Shown here one piece after another: positions 7,201 to 13,629 of a stretch of DNA of 14,545 nt. The position numbers were made by a program, and so were the translations under genes. This DNA is from Thermoplasmata archaeon (lineage in GTDB: Archaea > Thermoplasmatota > Thermoplasmata > GCA-020350865), in contig CP070726.1 in the NCBI GenBank assembly GCA_020350865.1, positions 2,462,998-2,477,542 of the forward strand. Reading direction: 5' to 3'. A model generated the notes under the pieces. That model saw only the letters and a program-made list of their open reading frames with translations, was not told the origin of the DNA and did not search any database. The stretch's first letter is position 1, and the number at the start of each line of letters is the position of its first letter.

Positions 7201-10200
7201 ATGTGCTGATGGTGGGGAAATATCTATTACAGTGATGGTGTAATTGATGGAATCATAGCCTCCATTGCCGTCCCGTAGCGTGACATTCACCCAGTACCGT
7301 CCCACCTCTGGTGTGGAGGGAGTCCCGTAAAGCTCGCCATTTACCGGGTTTATGGCAAGCCAGGAGGCGTTAGAAACAACAACGTAGTTGGAGCTTCCCT
7401 GGCCCTCGTCATCACCATCGAAATCGTATCTATATTCCTCTCCCTCCACAACCCACGGGTCTGGAGCGGTTGAGATAATCTGCGGGAATGTGTTGTTCAC
7501 AGTGAGTACGAATTCGGTTGAGTTGAGGCCCCCGTCGTTGTCGGATAAGGTGACATTAACTGTGAACCAGCCCACATCCCCGTTATCCGGCGTACCGTTG
7601 AGATAGCCGGTACTCGGATTTATGGTGAGCCATGATGCGTTGGTGTCCAAATACCATGCGCATATGTCGTTGTCGATATCGAAGTACAGATACTGCACGG
7701 AGTAGAGGACATCCTCATCGGCGAAGGTAATATCCTCAGTCAAAATCGAAGGGGCGGAATTGAGCACAGTCACGTTCACCGTGTCAAATCCCTCGTTTCC
7801 TGTTGGATCCCTCACAACCAGCGTGACCGCGAAGACGCTTTTATTCGTGTATGTGTGTGCGGGAGAAACCCCGTATCCAACACTCCCGTCACCGAAGTAC
7901 CATGTATAATTCGAAATCCAACCCGAGTTGTCTGTGGAACCTCCGCCGTCGAACAGGTATGGTATGTTCACCCATGTGAACCCGTCGGGGCCGGCATCTG
8001 CCAAGGGTGGCGAAGTGTCGTTGACCGTCACAGAGAAATTATGGCGGTCATAACCTCCGTTGGCGTCATATAGGGTGACGTTCACCCAAAAGGAGCCGAT
8101 ATCAGTGGTACCGGGAGTACCCGAGAGTACACCCGTTGGCTGGTCAATTGAGAGCCACGAGCCATTGGTTGAAATGTTCCAGTAGGCGCTCGCCTCTCCC
8201 TCGTCCTGACCATCGAAATCGAAGGTGTACAAGTAACCTTCCACGGCCCATGGGGTTGGTGATGTGGTGGTGATCTGCGGTGGTGTGTTGTTCACAGTGA
8301 GTATGAATTCGGTCCAGTTGAGGCCCCCGTCGTTGTCGGATAAGGTGACGTTCACCAAAAACCATCCCACGTCCCCGTTGTCCGGCGTCCCGTTGAGATA
8401 GCCGGTGTTCAGGTCAATGGAAAGCCATGATGCGTTGGTATTCAGGTTCCATACGCAGGTATCATTGTCAATATCAGAGAACAAGTACTGCACGGAATAA
8501 AGGGCATCCTCATCGGCGAATTCCACGCTGGATGTGGATATCTGGGGCTTTGAATTCAGAACCTCGGGAAGGATGATCTCACCGGTTTGTCTCCAATCTC
8601 CTTGGGAGTCATTTGCAGCGAAATGGTGTGTGTAAACCCCCTTTTCGAGGTTGGATATGATAAAATAATACAGTTTACCGTCGGTGTATACGTTGTCATC
8701 CGGATCCAATTCCATCATGATATAAGGACCTGAACTGGAGGGCCCGCTGAGGTTCAACGTCACAACATCTGCCGAATCATTGTCGTAATCAGTATAGCTC
8801 ACCGTGAAGTTGAAGATAGTGGTTATATCACCTGCGGCAGGTAAAACGGAAGGTGAGGAGAGGACGGGAGGATTGTTGGCAACGTCCAGGAAGCGAGGAG
8901 ATGTTCCCCCCCAATCGAATCCATCGTTGACCGTGAAAAAGTAGTCATATGCACCCTTCTCGAGGATCAGGTTGTAGTAGTATTCCTTTCCGTCTGAATA
9001 GGTATTGTCTGAAGGGTCCAACTCCATCATGGTGACATTGTGCAATGTCGGTCCGTTTACCGTGAGGTTCACAGGGTAAAGGGCGTCCGGGGGCTCGTTG
9101 TCCAGGTCGAAGTAGGTGACAGTGAAGTTGAATGCGGTTCCGCCGGGTCCTGCAGGGGGCCAGACGTTACCGTACATAAGCTCGGGGGGCCTGTTCTTCA
9201 CAACGAAGCTGTCGTAAGCTGTGCGATTCCATATTGTGCCGTCATGGGCAATGAAACGGTACTGGTAGAATCCCTTTTCCAGGGTTATGTTGTAGTAGAA
9301 CCATTTGCCGTCGGTTAGGTTTCCATCGCTTGCATCGAGATCGGTCATGGTGAGGTTGTAGCTCACCGGCCCCATAAGGCAGATCTTGAGGGGGGCTGGA
9401 TAGTCATTGTCCGGATCCAGATAGAGTACAGAGAAGTTGTACCATCCCTGTCCGAACCCTCCGGTCTCGTTTGTGTAGCCACCCAATGAGAACTGCGGTG
9501 GGTTGTTTGTCAGGTAGGTCAGTGAGAAATCGTACAAGGTTGGAGAAAGGGACGTGTCGGTGGTGGAGAATTCGGCCTTGAACCTGATGGTTTTATCGGA
9601 GGTATCAACACCGCTCAGATCCCCTGCTCCTACAGGGAACCATGTACCCCCCGAATTGATGGAGTAGAAGAACTCGATTGTCAGGCCCTTTAAATCCTCT
9701 CCTGAGGAGAACTGGCCCCAGTTCGAGACTGCTGCGGGGGTAAAATCGCTTTTCATCTCCAGGGTGCCATTCCATCGATATTTGCTGTAATAGATGTTCA
9801 AGTTGTGGAGAAAGGGTCTGGATGAAGCATTGGTCGTCGAAAGAATGGCCCGATATTGAATGTATTGATTATCCGCGGATGTGATAGGGTCTCCACTTGG
9901 TTTCGAATATGCGGGGGACCACGGTCCCCAGTTCCATTTGTCTGGGGAGGTTCTCGTTTGTATTATAATGTTTGTCCCGTTCTGTAATGTGGCATTCCAG
10001 CTTATTTCATTCCATATGGCCTGGGAGGTTGCATTGAAACCGATTGAGATGTACTCTCCAATGGTCTCGTTTGCGGGGGTTCCCACCGTGAAGTTGTCGT
10101 AACCCACACTGCATTTGACACCATTTGCTGTCTCGATTGTCAGATGCAATCGAAGCGATATATTGTATATGCCTTTGCTCAGGATCAATTCGGATATGTC

Positions 10201-12360
10201 CACGTGCTCGGGAACCCATGTAGAGGTGGATTGAATATCCAGACCCCATGCAATAGTGTCATTGATGGCTATGCTCATGTCCGCAGAAGTGGCGTTTTCA
10301 TAGGATTCAACAAGCCTTTCAAACGTGAGATTGGTTCTTTCAAAGATTAAGGTAACATCATAGAGCGTGGGTGTTACGTTCGTATCGGCAGTCTGCAGAT
10401 GGGCACGATACTGTATATAGCGTCCTGGTGCTGACTTAATCCCTGCACCGGATTGGGAATAGTTACCGCTCCAATTCCCCCAGATTATATTGTCCGGGGA
10501 TGTTCTTGTTTCCAAGGCAATGGCGGTTCCAAGGGGTGTATCCGCGTTCCAGCTGATATTGCCCCAGGAATCCACATCCTTTTCCGCATCGAAGACCTGG
10601 GATGTGAAATTGCCGTACGGTAAATAGTCGGGGGCGGCATAGTTGATGACAAGCCGGGGTCTACGGGATGCGTTGAGACCGTCGTCGCTTGTGAATCTCA
10701 CGCTCCGGTCCTGGCCGTCATTTGTATCATTGAGCAGCAGCCCATAGTTCGGGGTGCCGTTGATCCATTCCTGCACAAGGGATGTTATATTGAAACTGTG
10801 AAATGTATCATCGTCCACCACTTCATACAGCCATGACACAGTGTAATTCGAAGGGTCGAATTCCCCCCCGTCCTTCCAATCTATCAAGGGATCTGTATCG
10901 GCATTATCCCACGTAACTCCGTCGGTGGCAGGCTCTGCATCCTGATAACCCTCATCCCAATCCGCAGTTACCCTGTAAACGGCCACAGGGATATCTGTCA
11001 CCACCCATTCAACCCACAGGACCAGTTCGGCCCCGAAAATAATGGATCCAGCGGGAATGTTTGAGAGGTTGAAACGTATCAGGGTTCTCGTTCTGGTCAA
11101 ACCGCCAGTCCAGAGGTCTATGGAGCTTCCATAATTGCGATCATTTTGTTCTGCATATATCCAGGTTGCAGCACCCCCTGTGTCGTTAGTAAAAAGTTCA
11201 GTCTGCCCCATGGAAAACGCGCCTGAATAATCCAAAACGACGCTGTCGGGTTTTATGGTGAAGTTCACATCGTTTTCTTCCGTGTTCTTGGTAAAATCCT
11301 CGTACTTTGTGTCGTTGAACCCTGTTGTATTGAGGATGTTAAATGTCTGGTTTATGTAAGCTGTCTGCTCGAATCCCTCTACCTCAATTTCAAGCCATAT
11401 CCTGTCCCATTCAACATAATCATCTGGCCCCTGGTCATCTGGATTGACGAATCTCACCTCAAGGTTCTCCACATCGCTCCATGTCCAGGTCGTAAAGGCA
11501 TTTGTTATGTCATGGGATTCGTTCTCAAAATTCGTGTTGGAAACGGGGACTATTGTGGTGTTTTCGAATACGCCGCTTTCACCCTTGAACTGGAGCGAGG
11601 AGTTGCCACTGCTGCCATCCCCGCCGTCGTAGCCCGATTCAACACGATAACTTGCCAAAAGAACAACATTGATTATCTTACCCGTCCTGTTCGTGATATT
11701 GAATCCCGCAACAAGGATGTATTCGTCTCTCCCTACCTCCCAGAATTTGGTATCGTTCTCTAATTGAAGTGCATCGATCACATCCGTTGCAGTGCTGCCC
11801 ACTCCGTTGCTTCCGGTTGTGCTTGCACTTTCAACATTCTGCTCTCCAAAGGGAATGGGATTGGCAATGGAGGTGTGGAATAGTCTGCCGTATTTCCCGC
11901 TTGCATTCCATTCTGAAGTGATGTTATCGCTGCTGGTAAAGCTCCAGTTGTCCGAGGTCTCGAACCTTCCGTTCTTTATGAAATTCTCACCTGTCTTGAA
12001 CACTGTGGAATTGAGGGTGATGTCATCAGGATAAGAGGTGGTGTCGATGTTATAAAGTGTCCCCGTCTCAAATTGGGATTGCTCGGTCTGGTTCCACCAG
12101 AAGCCATCGCGGCTCAGGTTCATCTCACCGTTCTCCATGCTCAGGTTATAAAGGTTGTAGTAGCTTGAATTTTCCAGGGGCCAATTCGCAGTTATCGTAC
12201 CGTTTAGGTTATCGGTTACAATGGGTTCTGAACCGGCGAGATAGATGGGCAGTAGGCCCAGTGATATGAAGAACAGGGCTGCAAATACGGCGCTCGCTGC
12301 TATGACCGGGGTGTCGCTATTTTTAGAATAGCCCACCCTGGTCACATTTTTTGGTTCCAT
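4276..12360 (-). CDS. Giant single-pass surface protein with DNRLRE, PKD and cadherin-like domains and a cytosolic longin/roadblock-like domain
   Basis: A 2694-residue protein. Residues about 17-43 are a hydrophobic signal or anchor segment (VIAASAVFAALFFISLGLL). Then come beta-rich domains to about 375; a DNRLRE-like domain (386-576; LIRFNLSNIPAGSIIFGAEL, later LVQEWINGTPNYGLLL); WS/QYRA-type repeats (about 581-952); three units of about 105 residues with MMELDPSDNTYSDGK-type motifs (953-1269); two copies of a CADG-CADG-PKD module (1271-1798; PKD signature WYFGDG); two more PKD domains (to about 1977; YLWDFDSDGNFDDG); and five cadherin-like domains (to about 2450). A transmembrane helix at 2454-2471 leads to a cytosolic part with a mixed alpha/beta domain (2479-2600) and a tail very rich in D, E and G. 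Sequons are dense outside and absent inside, supporting this topology. An in-frame ATG at 12432 lies upstream of a TATA-like box, so the ATG at 12360 is preferred. Probable role: adhesion or sensing at the cell surface; ligand unknown. Confidence 0.88.
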   Translation of the reverse strand: MEPKNVTRVGYSKNSDTPVIAASAVFAALFFISLGLLPIYLAGSEPIVTDNLNGTITANWPLENSSYYNLYNLSMENGEMNLSRDGFWWNQTEQSQFETGTLYNIDTTSYPDDITLNSTVFKTGENFIKNGRFETSDNWSFTSSDNITSEWNASGKYGRLFHTSIANPIPFGEQNVESASTTGSNGVGSTATDVIDALQLENDTKFWEVGRDEYILVAGFNITNRTGKIINVVLLASYRVESGYDGGDGSSGNSSLQFKGESGVFENTTIVPVSNTNFENESHDITNAFTTWTWSDVENLEVRFVNPDDQGPDDYVEWDRIWLEIEVEGFEQTAYINQTFNILNTTGFNDTKYEDFTKNTEENDVNFTIKPDSVVLDYSGAFSMGQTELFTNDTGGAATWIYAEQNDRNYGSSIDLWTGGLTRTRTLIRFNLSNIPAGSIIFGAELVLWVEWVVTDIPVAVYRVTADWDEGYQDAEPATDGVTWDNADTDPLIDWKDGGEFDPSNYTVSWLYEVVDDDTFHSFNITSLVQEWINGTPNYGLLLNDTNDGQDRSVRFTSDDGLNASRRPRLVINYAAPDYLPYGNFTSQVFDAEKDVDSWGNISWNADTPLGTAIALETRTSPDNIIWGNWSGNYSQSGAGIKSAPGRYIQYRAHLQTADTNVTPTLYDVTLIFERTNLTFERLVESYENATSADMSIAINDTIAWGLDIQSTSTWVPEHVDISELILSKGIYNISLRLHLTIETANGVKCSVGYDNFTVGTPANETIGEYISIGFNATSQAIWNEISWNATLQNGTNIIIQTRTSPDKWNWGPWSPAYSKPSGDPITSADNQYIQYRAILSTTNASSRPFLHNLNIYYSKYRWNGTLEMKSDFTPAAVSNWGQFSSGEDLKGLTIEFFYSINSGGTWFPVGAGDLSGVDTSDKTIRFKAEFSTTDTSLSPTLYDFSLTYLTNNPPQFSLGGYTNETGGFGQGWYNFSVLYLDPDNDYPAPLKICLMGPVSYNLTMTDLDASDGNLTDGKWFYYNITLEKGFYQYRFIAHDGTIWNRTAYDSFVVKNRPPELMYGNVWPPAGPGGTAFNFTVTYFDLDNEPPDALYPVNLTVNGPTLHNVTMMELDPSDNTYSDGKEYYYNLILEKGAYDYFFTVNDGFDWGGTSPRFLDVANNPPVLSSPSVLPAAGDITTIFNFTVSYTDYDNDSADVVTLNLSGPSSSGPYIMMELDPDDNVYTDGKLYYFIISNLEKGVYTHHFAANDSQGDWRQTGEIILPEVLNSKPQISTSSVEFADEDALYSVQYLFSDIDNDTCVWNLNTNASWLSIDLNTGYLNGTPDNGDVGWFLVNVTLSDNDGGLNWTEFILTVNNTPPQITTTSPTPWAVEGYLYTFDFDGQDEGEASAYWNISTNGSWLSIDQPTGVLSGTPGTTDIGSFWVNVTLYDANGGYDRHNFSVTVNDTSPPLADAGPDGFTWVNIPYLFDGGGSTDNSGWISNYTWYFGDGSVGYGVSPAHTYTNKSVFAVTLVVRDPTGNEGFDTVNVTVLNSAPSILTEDITFADEDVLYSVQYLYFDIDNDICAWYLDTNASWLTINPSTGYLNGTPDNGDVGWFTVNVTLSDNDGGLNSTEFVLTVNNTFPQIISTAPDPWVVEGEEYRYDFDGDDEGQGSSNYVVVSNASWLAINPVNGELYGTPSTPEVGRYWVNVTLRDGNGGYDSINYTITVIDISPPSAHAGVNDIAWEDTPYSFDGSSSADNSGQISNYTWYFGDGGVAFGVSPTHEYSDSGVYLVVLFVTDPDGNQGLDTVQLTVYNVDPVADAGADLTGNEGEGISFDASLSYDTTSDNDSLVYLWDFDSDGNFDDGFGMTPSYIWYDEGTYNVFLKVIDDNGNFSTDMLNVTISNLPPQVSLEEAYSGIEGDAIHFLATASDPGDDALSFRWDWDFDGENDTAWSGKSYANHTWTLFGTYTISVEVWDGDDGFGSTAAQVHVIRPEQPPVISGVGGRYVHFDYPYLLDLDPYVYDPDTPKGDLIVTTDSPHIEVNGLILSLDYPESMVGWTDVVILTVSDGKNQDNDTLTVSITDNFPPEVVGELPDVSFDEGDVLKDVFDLDNYFSDKDNDPLSYHFIGNVHVRPLLNASTSMVSFSADPNWFGIENITIRAYDPNGAFTEQSIMVTVNPVNFPPTIGNIQDVHVRLDTPWELLVLNPVYVWDDDSILDLILSTDSSFVTVSPDKEGVLVFYYMDPALTTDTVKISVSDGEFTASTDVNVHISLINWPPYIKDYNYPSNVRFDEDTTLSNHFDLNDYFADNASDQLTFTREVPTDNLNVNIDSQGQVSFSAAENWFGVTTVTFRAQDTAGAWASFTINVTVVPVNDPPEILQTITFVRIDADETWLIDLDDYFQDIESGHNLTFTCNKPDIKIDPTTHEARWERNGEDSLDGVVFTASDGEDSVSMEPINLKVVGAFDWLWVVIAAVLGALGVFAYRGLRYRYKIEEVLLVDHAGILLCHLSLGKSRVAVDAELVSGMLTAVQDFVKDSFLRGRVDEEEMLDKKKSLEKLEFAGHHLVLEQGKYSFLCCVISGTVNKRLRKRMRAVLSEFETEYDETLRDWDGVIERLEGSENILKKLIPKGEKPEKVYGGPVEELEISLPGLIDDKGIIYKREPDGELKGVIDDDLKEDTQKEDGLTGETDEGDEPGGEDLEGEVEED
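4558..4926 (-). other. Cytosolic longin/roadblock-like domain of the giant protein
   Basis: Just after the transmembrane helix the chain reads IEEVLLVDHAGILLCHLSLG (two strands), VDAELVSGMLTAVQDFVKDS (helix), a linker with DEEEMLDKKKS, then LEFAGHHLVLEQGKYSFLCC (two to three strands), and finally helices through LRKRMRAVLSEFETEYDETL. The order beta-beta-alpha-beta-beta-beta-alpha fits the longin fold and is close to roadblock/LC7. Both folds typically bind or regulate Ras-family GTPases. The fold call is my reading of the secondary-structure pattern, not a database match. Confidence 0.5.
4945..4999 (-). other. C-terminal transmembrane helix of the giant protein
   Basis: WLWVVIAAVLGALGVFAY, followed directly by RGLRYRYK. 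The positive charges after the helix indicate a cytosolic C-terminus. No N-X-S/T sequon occurs after this point. Confidence 0.85.
6967..7758 (-). repeat. CADG-CADG-PKD module, second copy (direct repeat, 795-bp period)
   Basis: This segment of the giant gene is a duplicate of 7759-8550. Landmarks recur at exactly 795 bases, that is 265 codons: the shared block starting GAAGTACCATGTATAATTCG lies at 7099 and 7894, and another starting AGTTGAGGCCCCCGTCGTTG at 7521 and 8316, each identical over 25 or more bases. By eye about 68 of 86 residues agree in the first CADG domain. The period and sequence likeness point to duplication of the whole three-domain unit. Confidence 0.85.
7759..8550 (-). repeat. 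CADG-CADG-PKD module, first copy (direct repeat)
   Basis: First copy, in the sense of the protein, of the three-domain unit. It has two CADG/He_PIG-type domains with NASWLSIDLNTGYLNGTP and NGSWLSIDQPTGVLSGTP motifs, then a PKD domain with ISNYTWYFGDG. CADG (dystroglycan-type cadherin-like) domains are known from adhesion proteins, often next to PKD domains. Confidence 0.85.
8554..9504 (-). repeat. Three tandem units of about 105 residues in the giant protein
   Basis: Units at about 9504-9193, 9192-8875 and 8874-8554. Each starts with PP, has a stretch FNFTVTYFDLDN or similar, then MMELDPSDNTYSDGK or TDLDASDGNLTDGK, and a strand pattern LEKG.Y.Y.F...DG. They are more diverged than the CADG-PKD module. 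The unit looks like a beta-sandwich; I do not know a family name for it. Confidence 0.7.
9505..10620 (-). repeat. WS/QYRA-type beta repeats in the giant protein
   Basis: Two clear units (about 10620-10339 and 10065-9781) share TRTSPD, WGNWS or WGPWS, and YIQYRA followed by a P.LY or P.LH motif. A third, shorter unit (9780-9505) has IRFKAEFSTTDTSLSPTLYD. A separate jelly-roll-like stretch lies between the first two. Such units occur in secreted archaeal and bacterial proteins; their ligand is unknown. Confidence 0.6.
10633..11205 (-). other. DNRLRE-like extracellular domain of the giant protein
   Basis: The segment has the features of DNRLRE/CBM96-type domains: an early 'Y.G...L.vg' part (NYGSSIDLWTGG), LIRFNLSNIPAGSIIFGAEL, a core with VYRVTADWDEGYQ and GVTWDN, a helix VQEWINGTPNYGLLL, and the ending RRPRLVINYA. 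DNRLRE domains are known from carbohydrate-binding or polysaccharide-degrading secreted proteins, which would fit contact with extracellular glycans. Confidence 0.7.
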
Positions 12361-12393
12361 CCATACCAACTTGATGGAACAAAAAGGGTTTTG

Positions 12394-12404
12394 AGTATAA
12401 AAGG
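12394..12404 (-). promoter_or_regulatory. TATA-like promoter of the giant surface protein gene
   Basis: The minus strand reads CCTTTTATACT, with GGTAA upstream. The predicted transcript start is near 12373, about 13 bases before the ATG at 12360. It lies between the two in-frame ATGs at 12432 and 12360, which argues for the second as the true start. No strong ribosome binding site is visible before 12360. Confidence 0.5.
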
Positions 12405-12523
12405 TTACCTGAAAGGATGTTAAAATGTGCAAATAACAAAAGGATAGATTCTACATTAAATAAGGTGTAAATTGTGATGATCCATGAGAGCGACGTACCC
12501 GGATTGTTGTTTGATAAATATTC

Positions 12524-12631
12524 CTAGGGATGCCAGTTCTTGTTCTTTTCATAAACCACGTCTCTGGCATGTTCCGTAATCTCGAGGGCGCGGGCGCTCT
12601 TTTTTGGATTTGCCAGTCCAGGTGGGAACAT
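12524..12631 (-). CDS. Very small hypothetical protein (35 aa)
   Basis: The minus strand holds a 35-codon ORF that begins MFPPGLANPKKSARALE and ends VVYEKNKNWHP before a TAG. The complement of 12641-12648, AAGGAGGT, is a near-perfect ribosome binding site nine bases before the ATG at 12631, much better than most sites in this window. The ORF is richer in G+C than the A/T-rich intergenic DNA around it. The product is basic and mainly a charged helix (KKSARALEITEHARDVV), without cysteines, a signal or a membrane segment. The same frame stays open upstream to an ATG at 12682 (53 aa), but the ribosome binding site favours the shorter form. It lies on the same strand as the giant gene and 163 bases upstream of its start. 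I do not recognise a family; function unknown. Confidence 0.5.
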   Translation of the reverse strand: MFPPGLANPKKSARALEITEHARDVVYEKNKNWHP

Positions 12632-12710
12632 TCTTTTCAAACCTCCTTGATTATTCTTACCTACCCCCATCGTCACCATCATAATACATAATGCTATGTC
12701 TAGGTAATTG

Positions 12711-12720
12711 GTATAATATT
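12711..12720 (-). promoter_or_regulatory. TATA-like box upstream of the small ORF
   Basis: AATATTATAC on the minus strand, in A/T-rich DNA. It would start a transcript near 12689 with a leader of about 58 bases before the small ORF at 12631. The 12361-12949 region as a whole is otherwise a divergent intergenic stretch; apart from the small ORF and promoter boxes I see no gene in it. Confidence 0.35.
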
Positions 12721-12849
12721 ATTTTCAGTCTATTTAAATATTTGGCAATAATTCAATCCGTGTGAATTTTTCGCATTCTTTAAAATTCACAGTGGTTAAA
12801 GCTGGAGTAATGGGGGGATATATCGCCTATTTCAGTGCTTTACCAACTT

Positions 12850-12900
12850 TTAAATAAATATTATAAATCAGAAGAATTTATAAGGCATAATTATAATAAC
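12850..12900 (+). promoter_or_regulatory. A/T-rich promoter region of the second GTPase gene
   Basis: Several TATA-like elements lie here, the best being GAAGAATTTATAAGG at 12871-12885, which predicts a transcript start near 12906 and a leader of about 44 bases. The ATG at 12950 is preceded by AAGGGG (12936-12941) with a spacing of eight bases. The exact box cannot be chosen from sequence alone. Confidence 0.45.
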
Positions 12901-12949
12901 CTTCAATACTTCAGGTAAGTACAAGTGAACTAATAAAGGGGTATAAGCA

Positions 12950-13492
12950 ATGCGTCAGCAAGCGGATTATTCCATTAAAATATGCCTGGTCGGAGAGGGT
13001 GGCGTAGGCAAGACAAGTCTGATAAAGCGCTTCGTGTACGATGAATTTTCAGACAAGTACATAACCACCATTGGCACCAAGATCACAAAGAAGCAGGTGA
13101 CCCTCAAACATCCGACAAAGCGTTTGCTGGTCAAGGTCAGGATGCTCATCTGGGATATCATGGGCCAGCAGGGATTCCGCCAGATGCTCCAGGACGCGTA
13201 CTTCTTCGGATGCCAGGGTGTTGTGGCAGTATGCGATATAACAAGAAAGGACACCCTGAAATTGATGGATGATTGGATAAAGGCCGTCTATTCGGTGGCA
13301 GACGAGGTGCCCATAGTGTTTCTCGCAAACAAGGCCGATTTAAAGAATGAGGCTACGTTTTCCCTTAAAACAATGAAAAAGTTCGCTTCCGAGTACAAAA
13401 ATGCGTATGCTTTTCTTTCCAGCGCCAAAACAGGCAAGAACGTTGAACTGGCCTTCAAGACCCTGGGAGATGAGGTCCTGTCAATCCAGTGA
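12950..13492 (+). CDS. Ras/Rab-like small GTPase (copy 2)
   Basis: A 180-residue protein that consists almost entirely of a G domain: G1 GEGGVGKTS (15-23), G2-type threonine in TTIGTKIT (39-46), G3 WDIMGQ (68-73) with the catalytic glutamine, G4 NKAD (127-130) and G5 SSAKTG (157-162). The protein should act as a GTP-dependent switch in the cytosol. Compared with copy 1 at 2910-3548 it has the same motif spacing to G3, the same altered G3 (DI[LM]GQ instead of DTAGQ), but no hydrophilic C-terminal tail; it ends in DEVLSIQ. It has no cysteine at the C-terminus, so no prenyl anchor. It is divergent to the giant surface protein gene, with about 590 bases between their starts. The start is supported by AAGGGG eight bases upstream. 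Confidence 0.93.
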   Translation: MRQQADYSIKICLVGEGGVGKTSLIKRFVYDEFSDKYITTIGTKITKKQVTLKHPTKRLLVKVRMLIWDIMGQQGFRQMLQDAYFFGCQGVVAVCDITRKDTLKLMDDWIKAVYSVADEVPIVFLANKADLKNEATFSLKTMKKFASEYKNAYAFLSSAKTGKNVELAFKTLGDEVLSIQ

Positions 13493-13588
13493 TGCATAAC
13501 CACGATTTCTATCCTTTTAATGCAATTGAGAATAACACATTTTAAGAAAAATGCACGGGTAGGTAAAACCATAAAAAAACCCATAAAA

Positions 13589-13599
13589 ACTATATTTAG
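13589..13599 (+). promoter_or_regulatory. TATA-like promoter of leuS
   Basis: ACTATATTTAG, preceded by the A-rich stretch CCATAAAA. The expected transcript start is near 13620, about ten bases before the ATG at 13630. AAAGGT at 13617-13622 could be a ribosome binding site with seven bases of spacing, so a start slightly further upstream is also possible. Confidence 0.45.
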
Positions 13600-13629
13600 C
13601 CATGGCTATGCACGGCAAAGGTCGTAATT

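Noticed and set aside
8554..10620. Internal repeats considered as possible CRISPR or mobile-element repeats
   Set aside because: They keep the reading frame, have domain-size periods and diverge like protein domains. No spacer pattern, terminal inverted repeats or transposase is present anywhere in the window.
12811..12858. Tiny plus-strand ORF of 15 codons after GGAG (MGGYIAYFSALPTFK)
   Set aside because: Too short to judge, in A/T-rich intergenic DNA, and it runs into the promoter region of the second GTPase gene.
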